A stretch of 64,000 nucleotides of DNA from Alphaproteobacteria bacterium (GCA_021774735.1 JAJFIS010000022.1:124001-188000); one strand, 5' to 3'; numbered from the stretch's first letter, positions 54,614-64,000 are shown. Program-made: numbers and translations. Notes: generated by a model not told the origin, from the letters alone.

Positions 54614-57010
54614 ATGACATATTTTTTACCATTTACTCGATATTTTATTGTGCTGAATCTATTGCTTTTTACAATAGCCGCATCCTTCTCTGCTATGTCT
54701 GATGATGCTTCACTACGATCTCCTAAGGTCAAAAATTTGTTATTTGAGGCCTGCTTTTTCTATTCAGATGTCCAACCAAAATTTGCTTCAATGTTGCCGC
54801 TCTCTGAAGCGGCCAAGTGCAATATAACACCCGAGCGAACCAGAGAGATGACGTGGGCAGTATTAGATGTAAGTAGTGAGCCACAACAGCCCAATAGTGA
54901 TCATCTTCTGATTATTACTCGAAGCTGGCTGGAGCGGGTTGTGGTGCAATTTCATTACCAAGATGGCAGTTGGATTGAGCATGATATTGGCCCATATGAA
55001 TTTGATAATTATTGGTCCGTAGGCAATGATATTGAAGTGAAATCACCTGCCAATGATGCCCCCATTGAAACTATTTTAATTGGTCTACAAGATATATCAT
55101 CGGTCCGTTTGCTGCGCGAGATACGTTTTATGCCTGAGGAGTCTTGGATATGGACAAAATTTTCAAACCACACGCTGATGATATTCATAATTGGCATATT
55201 ATTGTCGATGATATTTTACAATCTGTCTCTGGCCATAACATTTCACTTTAACTTTCAAATCCTATACTGCTTCTTCGTCTTAACCTATCTAAGCTACACA
55301 ATCATCAATTACGGCCTAATAGCTGCCTATTTACCCAATTGGCTTAGCCTGAAGCTACAGATGAATCTATCGATCTTTTTCCTCGGCATAAACGGCACTT
55401 GCGCGATGCTTTTTGTGCCCGCATTCCTTGAGAAGCGGGTGCTAACGGACCGCTGGCGAAAAATGATGTATTTCCTAGCATTCACATACGCCTTATCAAC
55501 CCTCCATTATATCTTCACACGAGGATGGGATACGGACCGAGCAGAGTTTATTTTTGTTATCCTGTCCTCCATACTTCTTATTGTGGTTTGCATCACGATT
55601 GCTCTAGCTATTGTTCGAAAAAGCCGTGCGGCCTATTTTTATCTAATAGCCTGGCTGATGCCTGTTATTGGTCTTGTCTTAAGGCTATTGCGTTCTTTTG
55701 AATTGATTGAAACCTCTACTTTTGTCGAATATAGCATCTCAATTGGTATCGCCTTAGAGACAATCATTCTGTCCATTGGGATTGTAGACCGCATCGGCAT
55801 AATCCGTAAGGAACGAGATACGGCCCTTGCCAAACGGGAACAGGCTGAAACTGCTAATGCAGCAAAGTCTGACTTTCTTGCCCGCATAAGCCATGAATTG
55901 CGCACCCCCTTGCATGCAATTTTAGGTCTCAGCAATATGCTGCAAAAAGAAAAAAGCAAAAAAGAACAGCAAAAAAATATCCTGAATATTCAACGTTCCG
56001 GTGACGCTCTATTGCAAATCATCAATGACATTCTCGACTTTTCAAAAATCGAAGCCAGTAAGATGAAAATCGAGATGGTTTCTTTTGAAACCAGTGAAAT
56101 TTTAGATACGGTCAATGCCATAATCCAGCCTGCAGCATATAATAAGGGCCTTGCCTATGTGGTAACAGGCAAAGATACTATGCCCTTAAAACTGATTGGC
56201 GATCCGAACCGAATTAAACAAATATTGATTAATCTTACCACCAATGCCGTAAAGTTCACCGATAACGGAACAGTATCTATTACCATCGAATGCCCCCAAA
56301 CTAGCAAAAATACATTTGATTTAATTTTTCATGTCCAAGACAGCGGCATTGGTATGAATGAAAATCAGACTACACATCTTTTTCACGCTTTCACTCAAGC
56401 GGACGAGACAATATCAAGGAAATATGGCGGCTCTGGCCTAGGGCTAGCCATATGCAAACAGCTGACCGACCTTATGAACGGGGAATTATGGGTTGAAAGC
56501 AAACTTGGCGAGGGTAGCATTTTTCACGCGAAAATACCCGTCTTTCTATGTCCTGAAAAGGAAACTATATCAGGCACAATTAGCGCTGAGACTTTTGCAG
56601 AAAAGTCCATAAAAAACTATAGCGATCTGAAGGGAAAAAATATTTTAATTGTCGAAGACAATCCCGTAAACCAGATGCTTGCGGTCAAAATTCTCAAATT
56701 AGCAGGCATCTCTACTGACGTGGCGAATGACGGCCAACAAGCAATCACCAAAGCCAGTAACAACTCATATGACCTGATATTGATGGATATTCAAATGCCC
56801 GTAATGGATGGGCTAGAGGCCACCCGACAGCTTCGCCAGCTACCAAAAACCAAAGACATCCCTATAATCGCGGCTACGGCGAACACTATGATGGATGAAA
56901 TTGAAACCGCGCATAAAGCTGGGATGAACCATTATATTGCTAAGCCCTATTCACCTGCCACTTTAATCAAAGCCATCAGTGATGTTCTTGGCAAGAAATT
57001 AAAGGTTTAG
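54614..57010 (+). CDS. Hybrid sensor histidine kinase with 7TM-DISM input domain
   Basis: A protein of about 798 residues. Order: signal peptide (YFIVLNLLLFTIAASFSA), periplasmic 7TMR-DISM extracellular domain (DIGPYEFDNYWSVGND, LIGLQDISSVRLLREIRF), seven transmembrane helices, a short coiled coil, HisKA with His427 in RISHELRTPLHAI, the ATPase with N-box NLTTNAVKFTD, DSGIGM and GGSGLGLAICKQL, and a C-terminal receiver with Asp725 in LILMDIQMPVMDG. DISM domains are thought to bind carbohydrates or other small ligands. The output partner, probably a phosphotransfer protein, is not nearby. An ATG at 54563 could be the start instead. It is divergent from the PnuC gene. Confidence 0.9.
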   Translation: MTYFLPFTRYFIVLNLLLFTIAASFSAMSDDASLRSPKVKNLLFEACFFYSDVQPKFASMLPLSEAAKCNITPERTREMTWAVLDVSSEPQQPNSDHLLIITRSWLERVVVQFHYQDGSWIEHDIGPYEFDNYWSVGNDIEVKSPANDAPIETILIGLQDISSVRLLREIRFMPEESWIWTKFSNHTLMIFIIGILLSMIFYNLSLAITFHFNFQILYCFFVLTYLSYTIINYGLIAAYLPNWLSLKLQMNLSIFFLGINGTCAMLFVPAFLEKRVLTDRWRKMMYFLAFTYALSTLHYIFTRGWDTDRAEFIFVILSSILLIVVCITIALAIVRKSRAAYFYLIAWLMPVIGLVLRLLRSFELIETSTFVEYSISIGIALETIILSIGIVDRIGIIRKERDTALAKREQAETANAAKSDFLARISHELRTPLHAILGLSNMLQKEKSKKEQQKNILNIQRSGDALLQIINDILDFSKIEASKMKIEMVSFETSEILDTVNAIIQPAAYNKGLAYVVTGKDTMPLKLIGDPNRIKQILINLTTNAVKFTDNGTVSITIECPQTSKNTFDLIFHVQDSGIGMNENQTTHLFHAFTQADETISRKYGGSGLGLAICKQLTDLMNGELWVESKLGEGSIFHAKIPVFLCPEKETISGTISAETFAEKSIKNYSDLKGKNILIVEDNPVNQMLAVKILKLAGISTDVANDGQQAITKASNNSYDLILMDIQMPVMDGLEATRQLRQLPKTKDIPIIAATANTMMDEIETAHKAGMNHYIAKPYSPATLIKAISDVLGKKLKV

Positions 57011-58347
57011 ATGTTACCGAGCAAGGTGATTTGAGGGTCCCCACTTCGTCCTTTTCCAGGGGTTTGAACCTCCCCTATCTGACCAAAATTTAAGCTATCA
57101 AATGTGTCGCAAGTCCCACATAAAACTGTCCATTGCTCTGCTTTTACACCGCAATGACCACATGTCCAGCCGGTGCTATCAACCATTTGCGCGGCCTTTG
57201 CAATCGCTTCTGATGGATCTTCATCCATTTTGGGCAATAGCTCAGCATATGCATCCCACACCGCTTTACTTGGGTCATTTTCAAGTAGCCCTGCCAAAAT
57301 ATCCCGCGCCACACTTAAATGGTCCGCCGATATCTCTGCTTTCGCCAGCGCTAACAGGGTCGTTGGATGCAGTGCATGATCCGATGTAAAGTCTCGTAGG
57401 CGAACCAGCTGTCTAGTCGGCGTTTCATTGGGCTCTACGGCCATAAAAGCCCGAAGAATATCAGGATGCTGGGTGGCATTATAGGCCTTCTTCAAAGCGG
57501 CTTTTGCTTTGCGGGCTTGCCCAATCTTTATCATAAGACCTGCTTGTAAAATATACGCTGGCACCAATTTTGGACGATCTTTTATCGCGGCCTTAACCGC
57601 TGATAGCGCGCCAGCACGGTCCCCTTTAAGGTCCAACATTTTTGCTTCACCAAAATATAGCGCCCCTCTGTGCTGAGTTGACTGTCTGGCATCAAACACT
57701 TGACGTTTAGTCGCTTTTGCCAAAGTCTCTCGTGCCAGATCAAATTCTCCACTGCGCACCTGCAAGCTAAAAAGCAAGTCTAAGGCCCAGCGATTGCCGC
57801 CATCACTGTCCAGGGCCTTGCTTGCCAGCCGTTTGGCTTCACCAAATCGACCTTGGGACCGTGCTTGCTGCGCCAAGCCGCGTTGACCCAACAATTTACC
57901 ATCTTTCATACTCTCAAGCGCTTTAAAGCGCTCTGTGGCGGCATCATCGTCGCCTATACGCATGGCAGCTTCAGCCCCCACTAAATGGATCATCGGTTGG
58001 GGTGGCAGCAGTAGCTCAGCTCGCTCAATTAACCGCAGCGCCCCCTTGGCGTCATCTGCGGCCAGCGCTACAACGGCTTGATTGAGCAGAGCAAGACCGC
58101 GCCCTTGCGACTTAACCACGCGGTTACTGCCCAAAAGGGGCAATTCACGGCGTAAATAACCCGTGAGCCATACTAGAGCGGCAACCACAACCACGACCAC
58201 CGTCAATAATAACATTAGCGCTGCAAAGCTGGTATGAAGTTCAAAACTTTCAAAGGCAATGACCGCAGTACCTGCATGATCTGCAAGCCATGCACCTCCT
58301 ATGGCTAACGCTAAAACAATCAGGAAGAAAATGACAAGACGGCTCAA
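57007..58347 (-). CDS. HemY-like TPR membrane protein
   Basis: A 446-residue protein of the HemY N-terminal family. Two N-terminal membrane helices (LVIFFLIVLALAIGGAWLAD and SFAALMLLLTVVVVVVAALVW) precede a long row of TPR-like helices, and a small zinc ribbon with two Cys pairs (CGHCGVKAEQW and CGTCDTFDSLNF) lies at the end, as in other alphaproteobacterial members. It is named from its place in heme operons but has no proven enzymatic role; it is probably a scaffold. Its stop overlaps that of the convergent kinase gene by 4 bases, and its start overlaps the mitofilin gene by 4 bases. Confidence 0.9.
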   Translation of the reverse strand: MSRLVIFFLIVLALAIGGAWLADHAGTAVIAFESFELHTSFAALMLLLTVVVVVVAALVWLTGYLRRELPLLGSNRVVKSQGRGLALLNQAVVALAADDAKGALRLIERAELLLPPQPMIHLVGAEAAMRIGDDDAATERFKALESMKDGKLLGQRGLAQQARSQGRFGEAKRLASKALDSDGGNRWALDLLFSLQVRSGEFDLARETLAKATKRQVFDARQSTQHRGALYFGEAKMLDLKGDRAGALSAVKAAIKDRPKLVPAYILQAGLMIKIGQARKAKAALKKAYNATQHPDILRAFMAVEPNETPTRQLVRLRDFTSDHALHPTTLLALAKAEISADHLSVARDILAGLLENDPSKAVWDAYAELLPKMDEDPSEAIAKAAQMVDSTGWTCGHCGVKAEQWTVLCGTCDTFDSLNFGQIGEVQTPGKGRSGDPQITLLGNI

Positions 58348-59633
58348 GGGCTAACCTCCTCTGTTGCGGCATCTTCTTCTGCTGATGAAGCATCCTCACT
58401 AACTGGGGCTGGTTCAGTTTGAGCATTTGGTTCCTTTACAGTACTAGCGCCCACGGACAAATTTGCTAAAATATTGACCGCACCCAAGGCATCCCGGCGT
58501 GCAATAGCCCGGTCCATCCACGGTTTTGCCGCCGCTTGTAAATTTGGCTCAAGTTGATCCAAAAAATTTAGCGCCGCGCCTAAATTACGCCCCTGCAATT
58601 GCCGTTCCGCGTCGTTCAGCACGCCGTCTATGCCCTCACCAGAAACGCCGGTGTTGCGACTAACAAACAGGGTAGCCCACCATCCACTGACCCCGCCTCC
58701 GGCATCAGCCTGTTTTACGCCTCGCACCAAGTTCGGGTATGCGGACACAAGATCGCTATGGGATGCTACCCCTCTTTGGTGCTGGGTTAATATATCCAGT
58801 GCCGCGCCGGCACTTTGCTGGTCAAGGGCCGGTAGCGCCGTTAAATCAAGCCGAAACCCTGCCAGCAGTTCACCATAAGCTTGCCCCGCTTCCATCAATC
58901 GTGAAAGACGCCCAAGGGATAAGGCTAAACGCCCGCGAGGGTTCTGCTCAAGATCACCCATGGCCTGCGCCGCAACTGTGGCTTCCAAAGTGCTTAAGCG
59001 GTCTCGCAATATTTTTGCTTCATTTCTAGCCAGCGTTAAGTGTCCTGATAGCGCCTGAATTTCCTCCCTGTTATCCCCATCTTCTTTGGATGCTATTTCA
59101 GCTCTCAAGCTTGCAATTTCATTCCTTAGAGCGGTTATGGCTTCTGGGTTTTGGTTGTCCCCCGCCGCTGGGCCAAGACTAAGTTTACTGGCAAGAGCTG
59201 CCATATCCTGCCTTGTTTGTTCAACTAACTGGCGGGCTGAAGAAAGTTGTTCCTGCTGGCTCTGAACTGTCTGGTTTAAGGCTGTGATTTGCGCTGATTG
59301 GTTTTCTAATTGCGCGGTCAACTGGGGCGACTTTTCAGCCTCATCCACGGTCCCCGTTCTTGTCTCCATCAGACCAAGACGATTTAACACCGGTTCAACC
59401 AATGGCTCAGCAAACAAACCACCGATAAAAGCAACCAATAAAAATACCAAGCTCCAGCCAAGTTTGGTCACCCAACCTGCTGTTTTTTTAGGCATGCCAT
59501 CTGCACCTACAGTTTCAGCCTTTCCATCTATCACGATATTTTCACGCGCCTCTTCTTCAGAGATAATCTCAGCGTCGATAATATCATCATCGACTTTGCT
59601 GCTAATCCCTTGGACCTCATCATCACCCTGCAT
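58344..59633 (-). CDS. Mitofilin/Mic60 homologue
   Basis: A 429-residue inner-membrane protein: acidic cytoplasmic N-terminus, one transmembrane helix (about residues 57-75, LGWSLVFLLVAFIGGLFA), a long coiled coil (about 105-225), and a C-terminal mitofilin domain (LALSLGRLSRLMEAGQAYGE ... ALNFLDQLEP). It is the bacterial relative of Mic60, which shapes mitochondrial cristae and, in photosynthetic alphaproteobacteria, intracytoplasmic membranes. AGGAGG lies 8 bases before the ATG. Position between hemD and the HemY-like gene is the conserved alphaproteobacterial arrangement. Confidence 0.88.
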   Translation of the reverse strand: MQGDDEVQGISSKVDDDIIDAEIISEEEARENIVIDGKAETVGADGMPKKTAGWVTKLGWSLVFLLVAFIGGLFAEPLVEPVLNRLGLMETRTGTVDEAEKSPQLTAQLENQSAQITALNQTVQSQQEQLSSARQLVEQTRQDMAALASKLSLGPAAGDNQNPEAITALRNEIASLRAEIASKEDGDNREEIQALSGHLTLARNEAKILRDRLSTLEATVAAQAMGDLEQNPRGRLALSLGRLSRLMEAGQAYGELLAGFRLDLTALPALDQQSAGAALDILTQHQRGVASHSDLVSAYPNLVRGVKQADAGGGVSGWWATLFVSRNTGVSGEGIDGVLNDAERQLQGRNLGAALNFLDQLEPNLQAAAKPWMDRAIARRDALGAVNILANLSVGASTVKEPNAQTEPAPVSEDASSAEEDAATEEVSP

Positions 59634-59656
59634 GCAAATAACCTCCTAAACATTCG

Positions 59657-60355
59657 CTACAAAAGCTTGAACATTTCTTCCTCACACGCCGTTGAAGCCA
59701 CTCTCACAGCACGCCACGTCAGCTTGCTCTCATCGACTATTCTGTCACTCATTGCTATTAAATCAATAGTGTTAAGTGACTTTTCAAGCTCTAGTTCTAC
59801 CACAATAGCCTCAAATGTGGTGAGTGTGCGCGCAGAATAAAAGAGGGCCGCCTTAATTTTTCCCTCAACCAGTGCCCTTTGAACAGCTTTAGGGATAACC
59901 GTTTCCACCTCAGCGCCATACACTTCCCGCAGCACCGCCCTATAGCCCGCCGCTTGCAGTGAAGACACAAGATCAGCGACCCGGTGACTACCTGCCAGAT
60001 GACACCAAGAGACACCATCCACTTTAAAATGCGCGCGAATATAAGATAAAATATCGCTGGACCGTTCGCCCGCACAAATAACATTTGTAAAACCCATATA
60101 ACTGGCCATGCTTTCGCTTTTCTGCCCTGCCACAACAACCAAGCTATCTTTCTCGCTTAACTTTGAAAGGCCATAATGAATGGCGTTTTGACTAGTAATA
60201 ATATAACCAATTTCTCCCATTCCTTCTGGCTCAAACCACGTTCTATGGTGGATATGCAGCATGGGTGCATGAAGAACGCTATGGCCCAATTCATTCAGTT
60301 TTGCCACGGTTGCTCCAGCAATAGAATCGGGCCTTGTGACAAGCAAGCTGCTCAT
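59657..60355 (-). CDS. hemD: Uroporphyrinogen-III synthase
   Basis: HemD, 232 residues, closes and inverts ring D of hydroxymethylbilane to make uroporphyrinogen III. The family is poorly conserved; here the start LLVTRPDSIAGATVAKLNELG, the segment YIITSQNAIHYGLSKL, and the late ALFYSARTLTTFEAIV fit. It overlaps hemC by 4 bases, which with position makes the assignment firm. Its product feeds heme, needed for the cytochromes of this window, and corrinoids. Confidence 0.92.
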   Translation of the reverse strand: MSSLLVTRPDSIAGATVAKLNELGHSVLHAPMLHIHHRTWFEPEGMGEIGYIITSQNAIHYGLSKLSEKDSLVVVAGQKSESMASYMGFTNVICAGERSSDILSYIRAHFKVDGVSWCHLAGSHRVADLVSSLQAAGYRAVLREVYGAEVETVIPKAVQRALVEGKIKAALFYSARTLTTFEAIVVELELEKSLNTIDLIAMSDRIVDESKLTWRAVRVASTACEEEMFKLL

Positions 60356-61332
60356 CCCTCCAGCTCCTTAATGTCGTGGCTCAACTGGTCGAAAAAAGCC
60401 GCGCCAGCCTGCACCCGCAATTGCCGACCTGCTTGATTACCAATAAGAGATGCCGCATCGGGGCTGCCGGTTTGTTGCACTTCAAAGTGGGTTTGGCCGT
60501 CGATACTATAGATAGCACCCCTGAAGATTAATTTGCCGTCTATAACACGCGCGCGCCCGGCAATTGGGGTGCGGCATGACCCATCAAGTGCGGTGAGAAA
60601 AGCCCTCTCCGCCTGCACTTCGGTGGCGGTTACTGGGCAATGCAAGGCATTTAAGCGCGCCCGAACCGCTTCATCGCTGGAGCGGATTTCCACCGTTACT
60701 GCCCCTTGGGCTGGGGCTGGCAGAAAAATATCTTCCCCCATCAGGCAAGTGGCTACATCCTGCATACTTAAACGGTTAAGGCCCGCTTGAGCTAAGTAAG
60801 TCGCGGCAGCCTCCCCCGCATTCAGTTTGCGGAGCCGGGTTTGCACATTGCCCCGAAAGGTAATGACCTTCAGGTCAGGCCTTTGGTGCAGGGTTTGTGC
60901 CCGCCGCCTGAGCGACGCCGTGCCAACCACTGCCCCTTTTGGCAGGTCCTCCAAGCTTTTCGCTATTGGCGAGATAAAGGCGTCATGGCTATCTTCCCGT
61001 GGCAGAAAAACCGCAAGCTCCAAGCCTTCCGGCAGGGCGGTCGGCATATCCTTAGTGGAATGCACCGCCATATCAATGCGGCCTTCAAGCAAAGCCTCTT
61101 CAATTTCTTTGGTGAATAAACCTTTGCCGCCAGCTTCCATCAAGCTGCGATCCAAAATACGGTCGCCAGTGGTGGTAATGACTTCAATTTCCACCGAGGC
61201 ATCACCCAAATCAGCATGGGCCGCGATCAATTTTGCCTTAACGTCTTCTGCCTGTGCCAGCGCCAAAGGGCTACCCCTTGTGCCAATGCGAAAAATTCCC
61301 TGCTTCCGGTCATCTTCGGTCTTTTGTTGCAA
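60352..61332 (-). CDS. hemC: Hydroxymethylbilane synthase (porphobilinogen deaminase)
   Basis: HemC, about 326 residues, polymerises four porphobilinogens. It has [16 protein letters not shown], the catalytic-Asp segment [14 protein letters not shown], the arginine-rich [12 protein letters not shown] and the cofactor cysteine in [14 protein letters not shown] start it at TTG 61332 because AAGGAG lies 7 bases upstream; a TTG at 61362 would add 10 residues without a ribosome site. It heads hemC-hemD-mitofilin-HemY and is divergent from tsaD across under 90 bases. Confidence 0.95.
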   Translation of the reverse strand: MQQKTEDDRKQGIFRIGTRGSPLALAQAEDVKAKLIAAHADLGDASVEIEVITTTGDRILDRSLMEAGGKGLFTKEIEEALLEGRIDMAVHSTKDMPTALPEGLELAVFLPREDSHDAFISPIAKSLEDLPKGAVVGTASLRRRAQTLHQRPDLKVITFRGNVQTRLRKLNAGEAAATYLAQAGLNRLSMQDVATCLMGEDIFLPAPAQGAVTVEIRSSDEAVRARLNALHCPVTATEVQAERAFLTALDGSCRTPIAGRARVIDGKLIFRGAIYSIDGQTHFEVQQTGSPDAASLIGNQAGRQLRVQAGAAFFDQLSHDIKELEG

Positions 61333-61414
61333 CGAACCTCTCCTTGGTGCTATGGCCTGCAATGATTACCTTAGCTTTATAGAAAGAATGTGCCGAAAGC
61401 CCAAGCCCAAAGCG

Positions 61415-62557
61415 ATGTCAAAAACCAATCAAAATACGAATTGTGCTGCAAGTAGCCCTCGACACAGCCCCAAAAGGCCCTTTGTACTAGGGATTGAGAC
61501 CAGTTGTGATGAAACTGCGGCTGCTATTGTGTCCGCTGACCGTCAGATATTGAGCCATGCATTGATTTCCCAAATTGACGAACATATAGAATTTGGGGGC
61601 GTCGTGCCAGAAATCGCGGCCCGCAGTCACATCACTTATTTACCCTGGTTGGTGCAAAAGGCCTTAGACGAAGCAAGCATGGATGTCGGTGATCTTGATG
61701 CAATAGCTGCCACCACAGGTCCGGGGCTTGTGGGTGGCCTGATGGTTGGCATGTTAACCGCCAAAGCAATGGCACAAGCCAGTGACAAGCCGTTTATTGC
61801 CGTAAACCACTTAGAAGGCCATGCCCTAACTGCCCGACTGATTGACGACACAGCTTTCCCTTTCCTGTTATTATTGGTGTCTGGCGGTCATTGCCAATTG
61901 CTGGAAGTAAGTGGCGTTGGATTATATAACCGCCTTGGCACCACCATTGATGATGCAGTGGGGGAAGCTTTTGACAAAACGGCCAAGCTTTTAGGGCTTG
62001 ATTACCCCGGTGGTCCTGCGGTCGAAAAAGCAGCAGCCTTGGGGAACCCACGTCGGTTCAAACTTCCCCGACCCCTGACCAGCAAGGCGGGCTGTAATTT
62101 CAGTTTTTCTGGCTTGAAGACAGCCGTTCGACGCATTGCAGAAGACTGCGCAAACAAACGCGGTGCCTTATACAGGGAAGATGTGGCAGACATTTGCGCT
62201 GCCTTTCAGGTGGCCGTGGGGGATTGCCTGATTGACCGAACTACCCATGCCATTATGCAATTCAGGGAAAACCATGATGAACCCCTGCCTGCTCTCGTGG
62301 TGGCAGGCGGTGTGGCCGCCAACCAATATCTGCGGGGTCGCCTATCGACCCTTGCTAGGGAACAGAATTTCAAATTTGTGACGCCGCCTGTGCCTCTATG
62401 CACGGACAATGCGGCGATGATCGCCTGGGCTGGCTTAGAGCGTTTTGCAATCGACCCAAAATTAAATGACAAAGACATCGCCTGCCGCCCTCGTTGGCCC
62501 CTAGACAGCCACGCAAAAGGCCTAAGTGGTAGCGGTAAAAAGGGTGCTAAAGCCTGA
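61415..62557 (+). CDS. tsaD: tRNA N6-adenosine threonylcarbamoyltransferase
   Basis: TsaD, about 380 residues, places the threonylcarbamoyl group on A37 of tRNAs that read ANN codons, together with TsaB and TsaE. Typical elements: [16 protein letters not shown], the metal site [41 protein letters not shown], and [15 protein letters not shown]. The start is uncertain; the ATG at 61415 gives about 25 residues before the family start, and an ATG at 61388 is the alternative. The reading frame stays open far upstream into hemC, but that part is antisense and not coding. Divergence from hemC is conserved synteny. Confidence 0.95.
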   Translation: MSKTNQNTNCAASSPRHSPKRPFVLGIETSCDETAAAIVSADRQILSHALISQIDEHIEFGGVVPEIAARSHITYLPWLVQKALDEASMDVGDLDAIAATTGPGLVGGLMVGMLTAKAMAQASDKPFIAVNHLEGHALTARLIDDTAFPFLLLLVSGGHCQLLEVSGVGLYNRLGTTIDDAVGEAFDKTAKLLGLDYPGGPAVEKAAALGNPRRFKLPRPLTSKAGCNFSFSGLKTAVRRIAEDCANKRGALYREDVADICAAFQVAVGDCLIDRTTHAIMQFRENHDEPLPALVVAGGVAANQYLRGRLSTLAREQNFKFVTPPVPLCTDNAAMIAWAGLERFAIDPKLNDKDIACRPRWPLDSHAKGLSGSGKKGAKA

Positions 62558-62630
62558 TAGTATCCTTGCCTTAGTAAATTGTTCAGGGCAGACTAGGATA
62601 TAATATCAAACCCTATTATGGAGCGATCAT

Positions 62631-63653
62631 GTGTCTCAAGGCGACAATGAACAGCAGTTATTTCAAACATTAGGGGTCATTGGTGCCGGTGCCTGGGGAA
62701 CGGCACTTGCCAATGTTGGATGTGAGGCAGGGCTTGATACCACCATTTGGGCTCTTGAAGACGACGTTGTCTCGAGCATTAATAACCAGCATATAAATCA
62801 ACTTTATTTAAGTGCTGTAAAGCTACACTCGGCCCTGAAGGCAAGTCATGACATGGCTGATCTGGCGGGATCTGATATCATATTACTGGTTACCCCTGCG
62901 CAGCATCTCCGTAGCATTAGTGCCCAGTTGGCAAAACATATTCGCGCCGGAGTCCCTGTATTAATTTGCAGCAAAGGCATTGAGGTTTCTACCGGCATGC
63001 TCATGTCGCAAGTATTAGCCGAAACAATGCCCGATAACCCGGCGGGTATATTATCCGGCCCGACCTTTGCCATTGAAGTGGCGAGAGGCATGCCATGCGC
63101 TATCACGTTAGCCATGGAGGATAACGCACTAGGTAATCGCTTGGTTCAAGCCCTAGGCCAAGCAACTTTTAGGCCCTATTACAGCCATGATATTATTGGT
63201 GCGCAGGTGGGCGGAGCCATAAAAAATGTTCTGGCGGTTGCCACGGGTATTCTTGTCGGTCTTCAATTAGGCGAAAACGCCAAAGCTGCACTGATTACCC
63301 GAGGCCTTGCTGAGATTAATCGCTTCGGTAATCATTACGGGGCTGAAACAGAAACATTAATGGGACTTTCTGCACTGGGTGATTTGGTTTTAACTTGCGG
63401 CAGCACCCAGTCTCGTAACATGTCCTTAGGCAAGGCGCTCGGTGAAGGCCAAACCATGGAAGCTATTATGGCCACCCGCAATTCTGTGGCGGAAGGGGCC
63501 CATACAGTCAAGATCGTTTATAAAATCGCCCGTGACAATGGCATCAGCATGCCAATTTGTGACAGTGTTTACCGTATAATTATTGATGGCGAAAGTGTGA
63601 GTACGGTGATGCAAAACTTGCTCGCACGGCCCTTTAAAAAAGAAGTGCTTTAA
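62631..63653 (+). CDS. gpsA: Glycerol-3-phosphate dehydrogenase [NAD(P)+]
   Basis: GpsA, 340 residues, reduces dihydroxyacetone phosphate to sn-glycerol 3-phosphate for phospholipids. The Rossmann site GVIGAGAWGTALANV, the segment LSGPTFAIEVARGMP, the catalytic lysine in GGAIKNVLAVATGI and the late TRGLAEINRFG are intact. The start is GTG with GGAG 7 bases upstream; an overlapping ATG two bases earlier is out of frame. It follows tsaD by 73 bases. Confidence 0.96.
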   Translation: MSQGDNEQQLFQTLGVIGAGAWGTALANVGCEAGLDTTIWALEDDVVSSINNQHINQLYLSAVKLHSALKASHDMADLAGSDIILLVTPAQHLRSISAQLAKHIRAGVPVLICSKGIEVSTGMLMSQVLAETMPDNPAGILSGPTFAIEVARGMPCAITLAMEDNALGNRLVQALGQATFRPYYSHDIIGAQVGGAIKNVLAVATGILVGLQLGENAKAALITRGLAEINRFGNHYGAETETLMGLSALGDLVLTCGSTQSRNMSLGKALGEGQTMEAIMATRNSVAEGAHTVKIVYKIARDNGISMPICDSVYRIIIDGESVSTVMQNLLARPFKKEVL

Positions 63654-63670
63654 CAAACTTGGAGAGAAAA

Positions 63671-63967
63671 ATGCTTTTTATCCTTTACTGCCAAGATAAG
63701 CCGGAAAGTCAATCGCTTAGGGCTGAGAACCGCCCGGCGCACTTGGAATATGCTGCACAAGCTGGTGATGCCCTAAAGCTTGCTGGCCCGATGCTGGATA
63801 GTGACGGGATCCCTTGCGGCAGTGTTATTATTTTAGAAGCCGCGAGCCAAGAAGCCGCCGAGCTGATCATCCGCAATGACCCATATTTTACTGCAGGCCT
63901 TTTTGAAAATGTCAATGTCCACCCGTTTAAGCCAATGATTGGGGGTTGGGTCCCTAATAACACTTGA
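63671..63967 (+). CDS. YciI-like protein
   Basis: A 98-residue protein with the YciI dimeric alpha-beta barrel pattern: MLFILYCQDKPES at the start, RPAHLEYAAQAGDALKLAGPML with the conserved His, and DPYFTAGLFENVNVHPF. YciI-fold proteins are small cytoplasmic proteins of largely unknown role. TTGGAGAG lies 4 bases before the ATG at 63671, so the in-frame TTG at 63659 is part of the ribosome site. It follows gpsA by 17 bases and is probably cotranscribed with it. Confidence 0.85.
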   Translation: MLFILYCQDKPESQSLRAENRPAHLEYAAQAGDALKLAGPMLDSDGIPCGSVIILEAASQEAAELIIRNDPYFTAGLFENVNVHPFKPMIGGWVPNNT

Positions 63968-64000
63968 TTGACGGACTTATGAGCCCTCCTTCCTTGTTGC

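Noticed and set aside
60827-61414. Long in-frame extension upstream of tsaD across the hemC gene
   Set aside because: The extra 196 codons are antisense to hemC, rich in Ser and Arg, and unlike any TsaD N-terminus.
63979-64000. Start of a further plus-strand gene at the right edge (ATG at 63979)
   Set aside because: Only seven codons are visible and no clear ribosome site precedes the ATG, so nothing can be claimed.

Overview
The window is a contiguous stretch of an alphaproteobacterial chromosome of roughly even base composition, densely coding, with no insertion sequence, phage block, rRNA or CRISPR array that I can see. The assignment rests on gene content and order: coaBC-ubiB-ubiE / mutM-crotonase-rpsT-dnaA-dnaN-recF-gyrB, a GcrA cell-cycle regulator, an Rrf2-led suf operon with sufT, the hemC-hemD-mitofilin-HemY cluster beside tsaD, and the M17 peptidase-MarR-NlpC/P60 trio. 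A TonB receptor, glyoxylate-cycle enzyme and 7TM-DISM hybrid kinase fit a free-living aquatic heterotroph, perhaps Kordiimonadales/Emcibacterales-like or SAR116-like. That last step is inference.

Layout. 1-4.8 kb: 3' end of isocitrate lyase with its terminator, a PAPS-type sulfotransferase (minus), a cysteine-rich [2Fe-2S] ferredoxin, and cysD-cysNC making APS/PAPS. 4.8-7.6 kb: aminopeptidase, MarR regulator, NlpC/P60 peptidase. 7.6-16 kb: membrane-anchored cytochrome c, pheA, then a minus-strand run dsrE-like, moeB/thiF, dut, two unfamiliar genes (a 77-residue lysozyme-like fragment and a 367-residue exported protein), coaBC, ubiB, ubiE. 16-26 kb: mutM, an exported hypothetical, a crotonase, rpsT and dnaA-dnaN-recF-gyrB. 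I found no cluster of DnaA boxes, so an origin is not shown here.

26-36.4 kb: nitroreductase, a membrane-anchored XRE regulator with a membrane partner, hslO-argF-argD, an ABC-2 permease, gcrA, cytochrome c', an HD-domain protein that aligns with the diiron oxygenase PhnZ, a cytochrome b, and E1 beta/alpha of a 2-oxoacid dehydrogenase. 36.4-43.5 kb: an IscR-type operator, then sufR-sufB-sufC-sufD-sufS-sufT-sufA and an enoyl-CoA isomerase-like gene. 43.6-47.7 kb: an adaptor/ATPase/two-permease exporter. 47.8 kb: tRNA-Thr(CGU).

48-54.5 kb: a cobalamin riboswitch drives a TonB receptor and BtuF-BtuC-BtuD uptake operon. Opposite lie a CobS-like protein lacking the family's conserved aspartates and a PnuC-type riboside transporter. 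54.6-57 kb: a 7TM-DISM hybrid histidine kinase. 57-61.3 kb (minus): hemC-hemD-mitofilin/Mic60-HemY-like. 61.4-64 kb: tsaD, gpsA, a YciI-like protein.

The best candidates for something undescribed are the PhnZ-like HD oxygenase (33.2 kb), the aspartate-less CobS beside a riboside transporter (52.9-54.5 kb), the exported-protein/lysozyme-fragment pair upstream of dut (11.1-12.4 kb), the membrane XRE pair (26.9-27.7 kb) and the ferredoxin with extra cysteines (1.5 kb).
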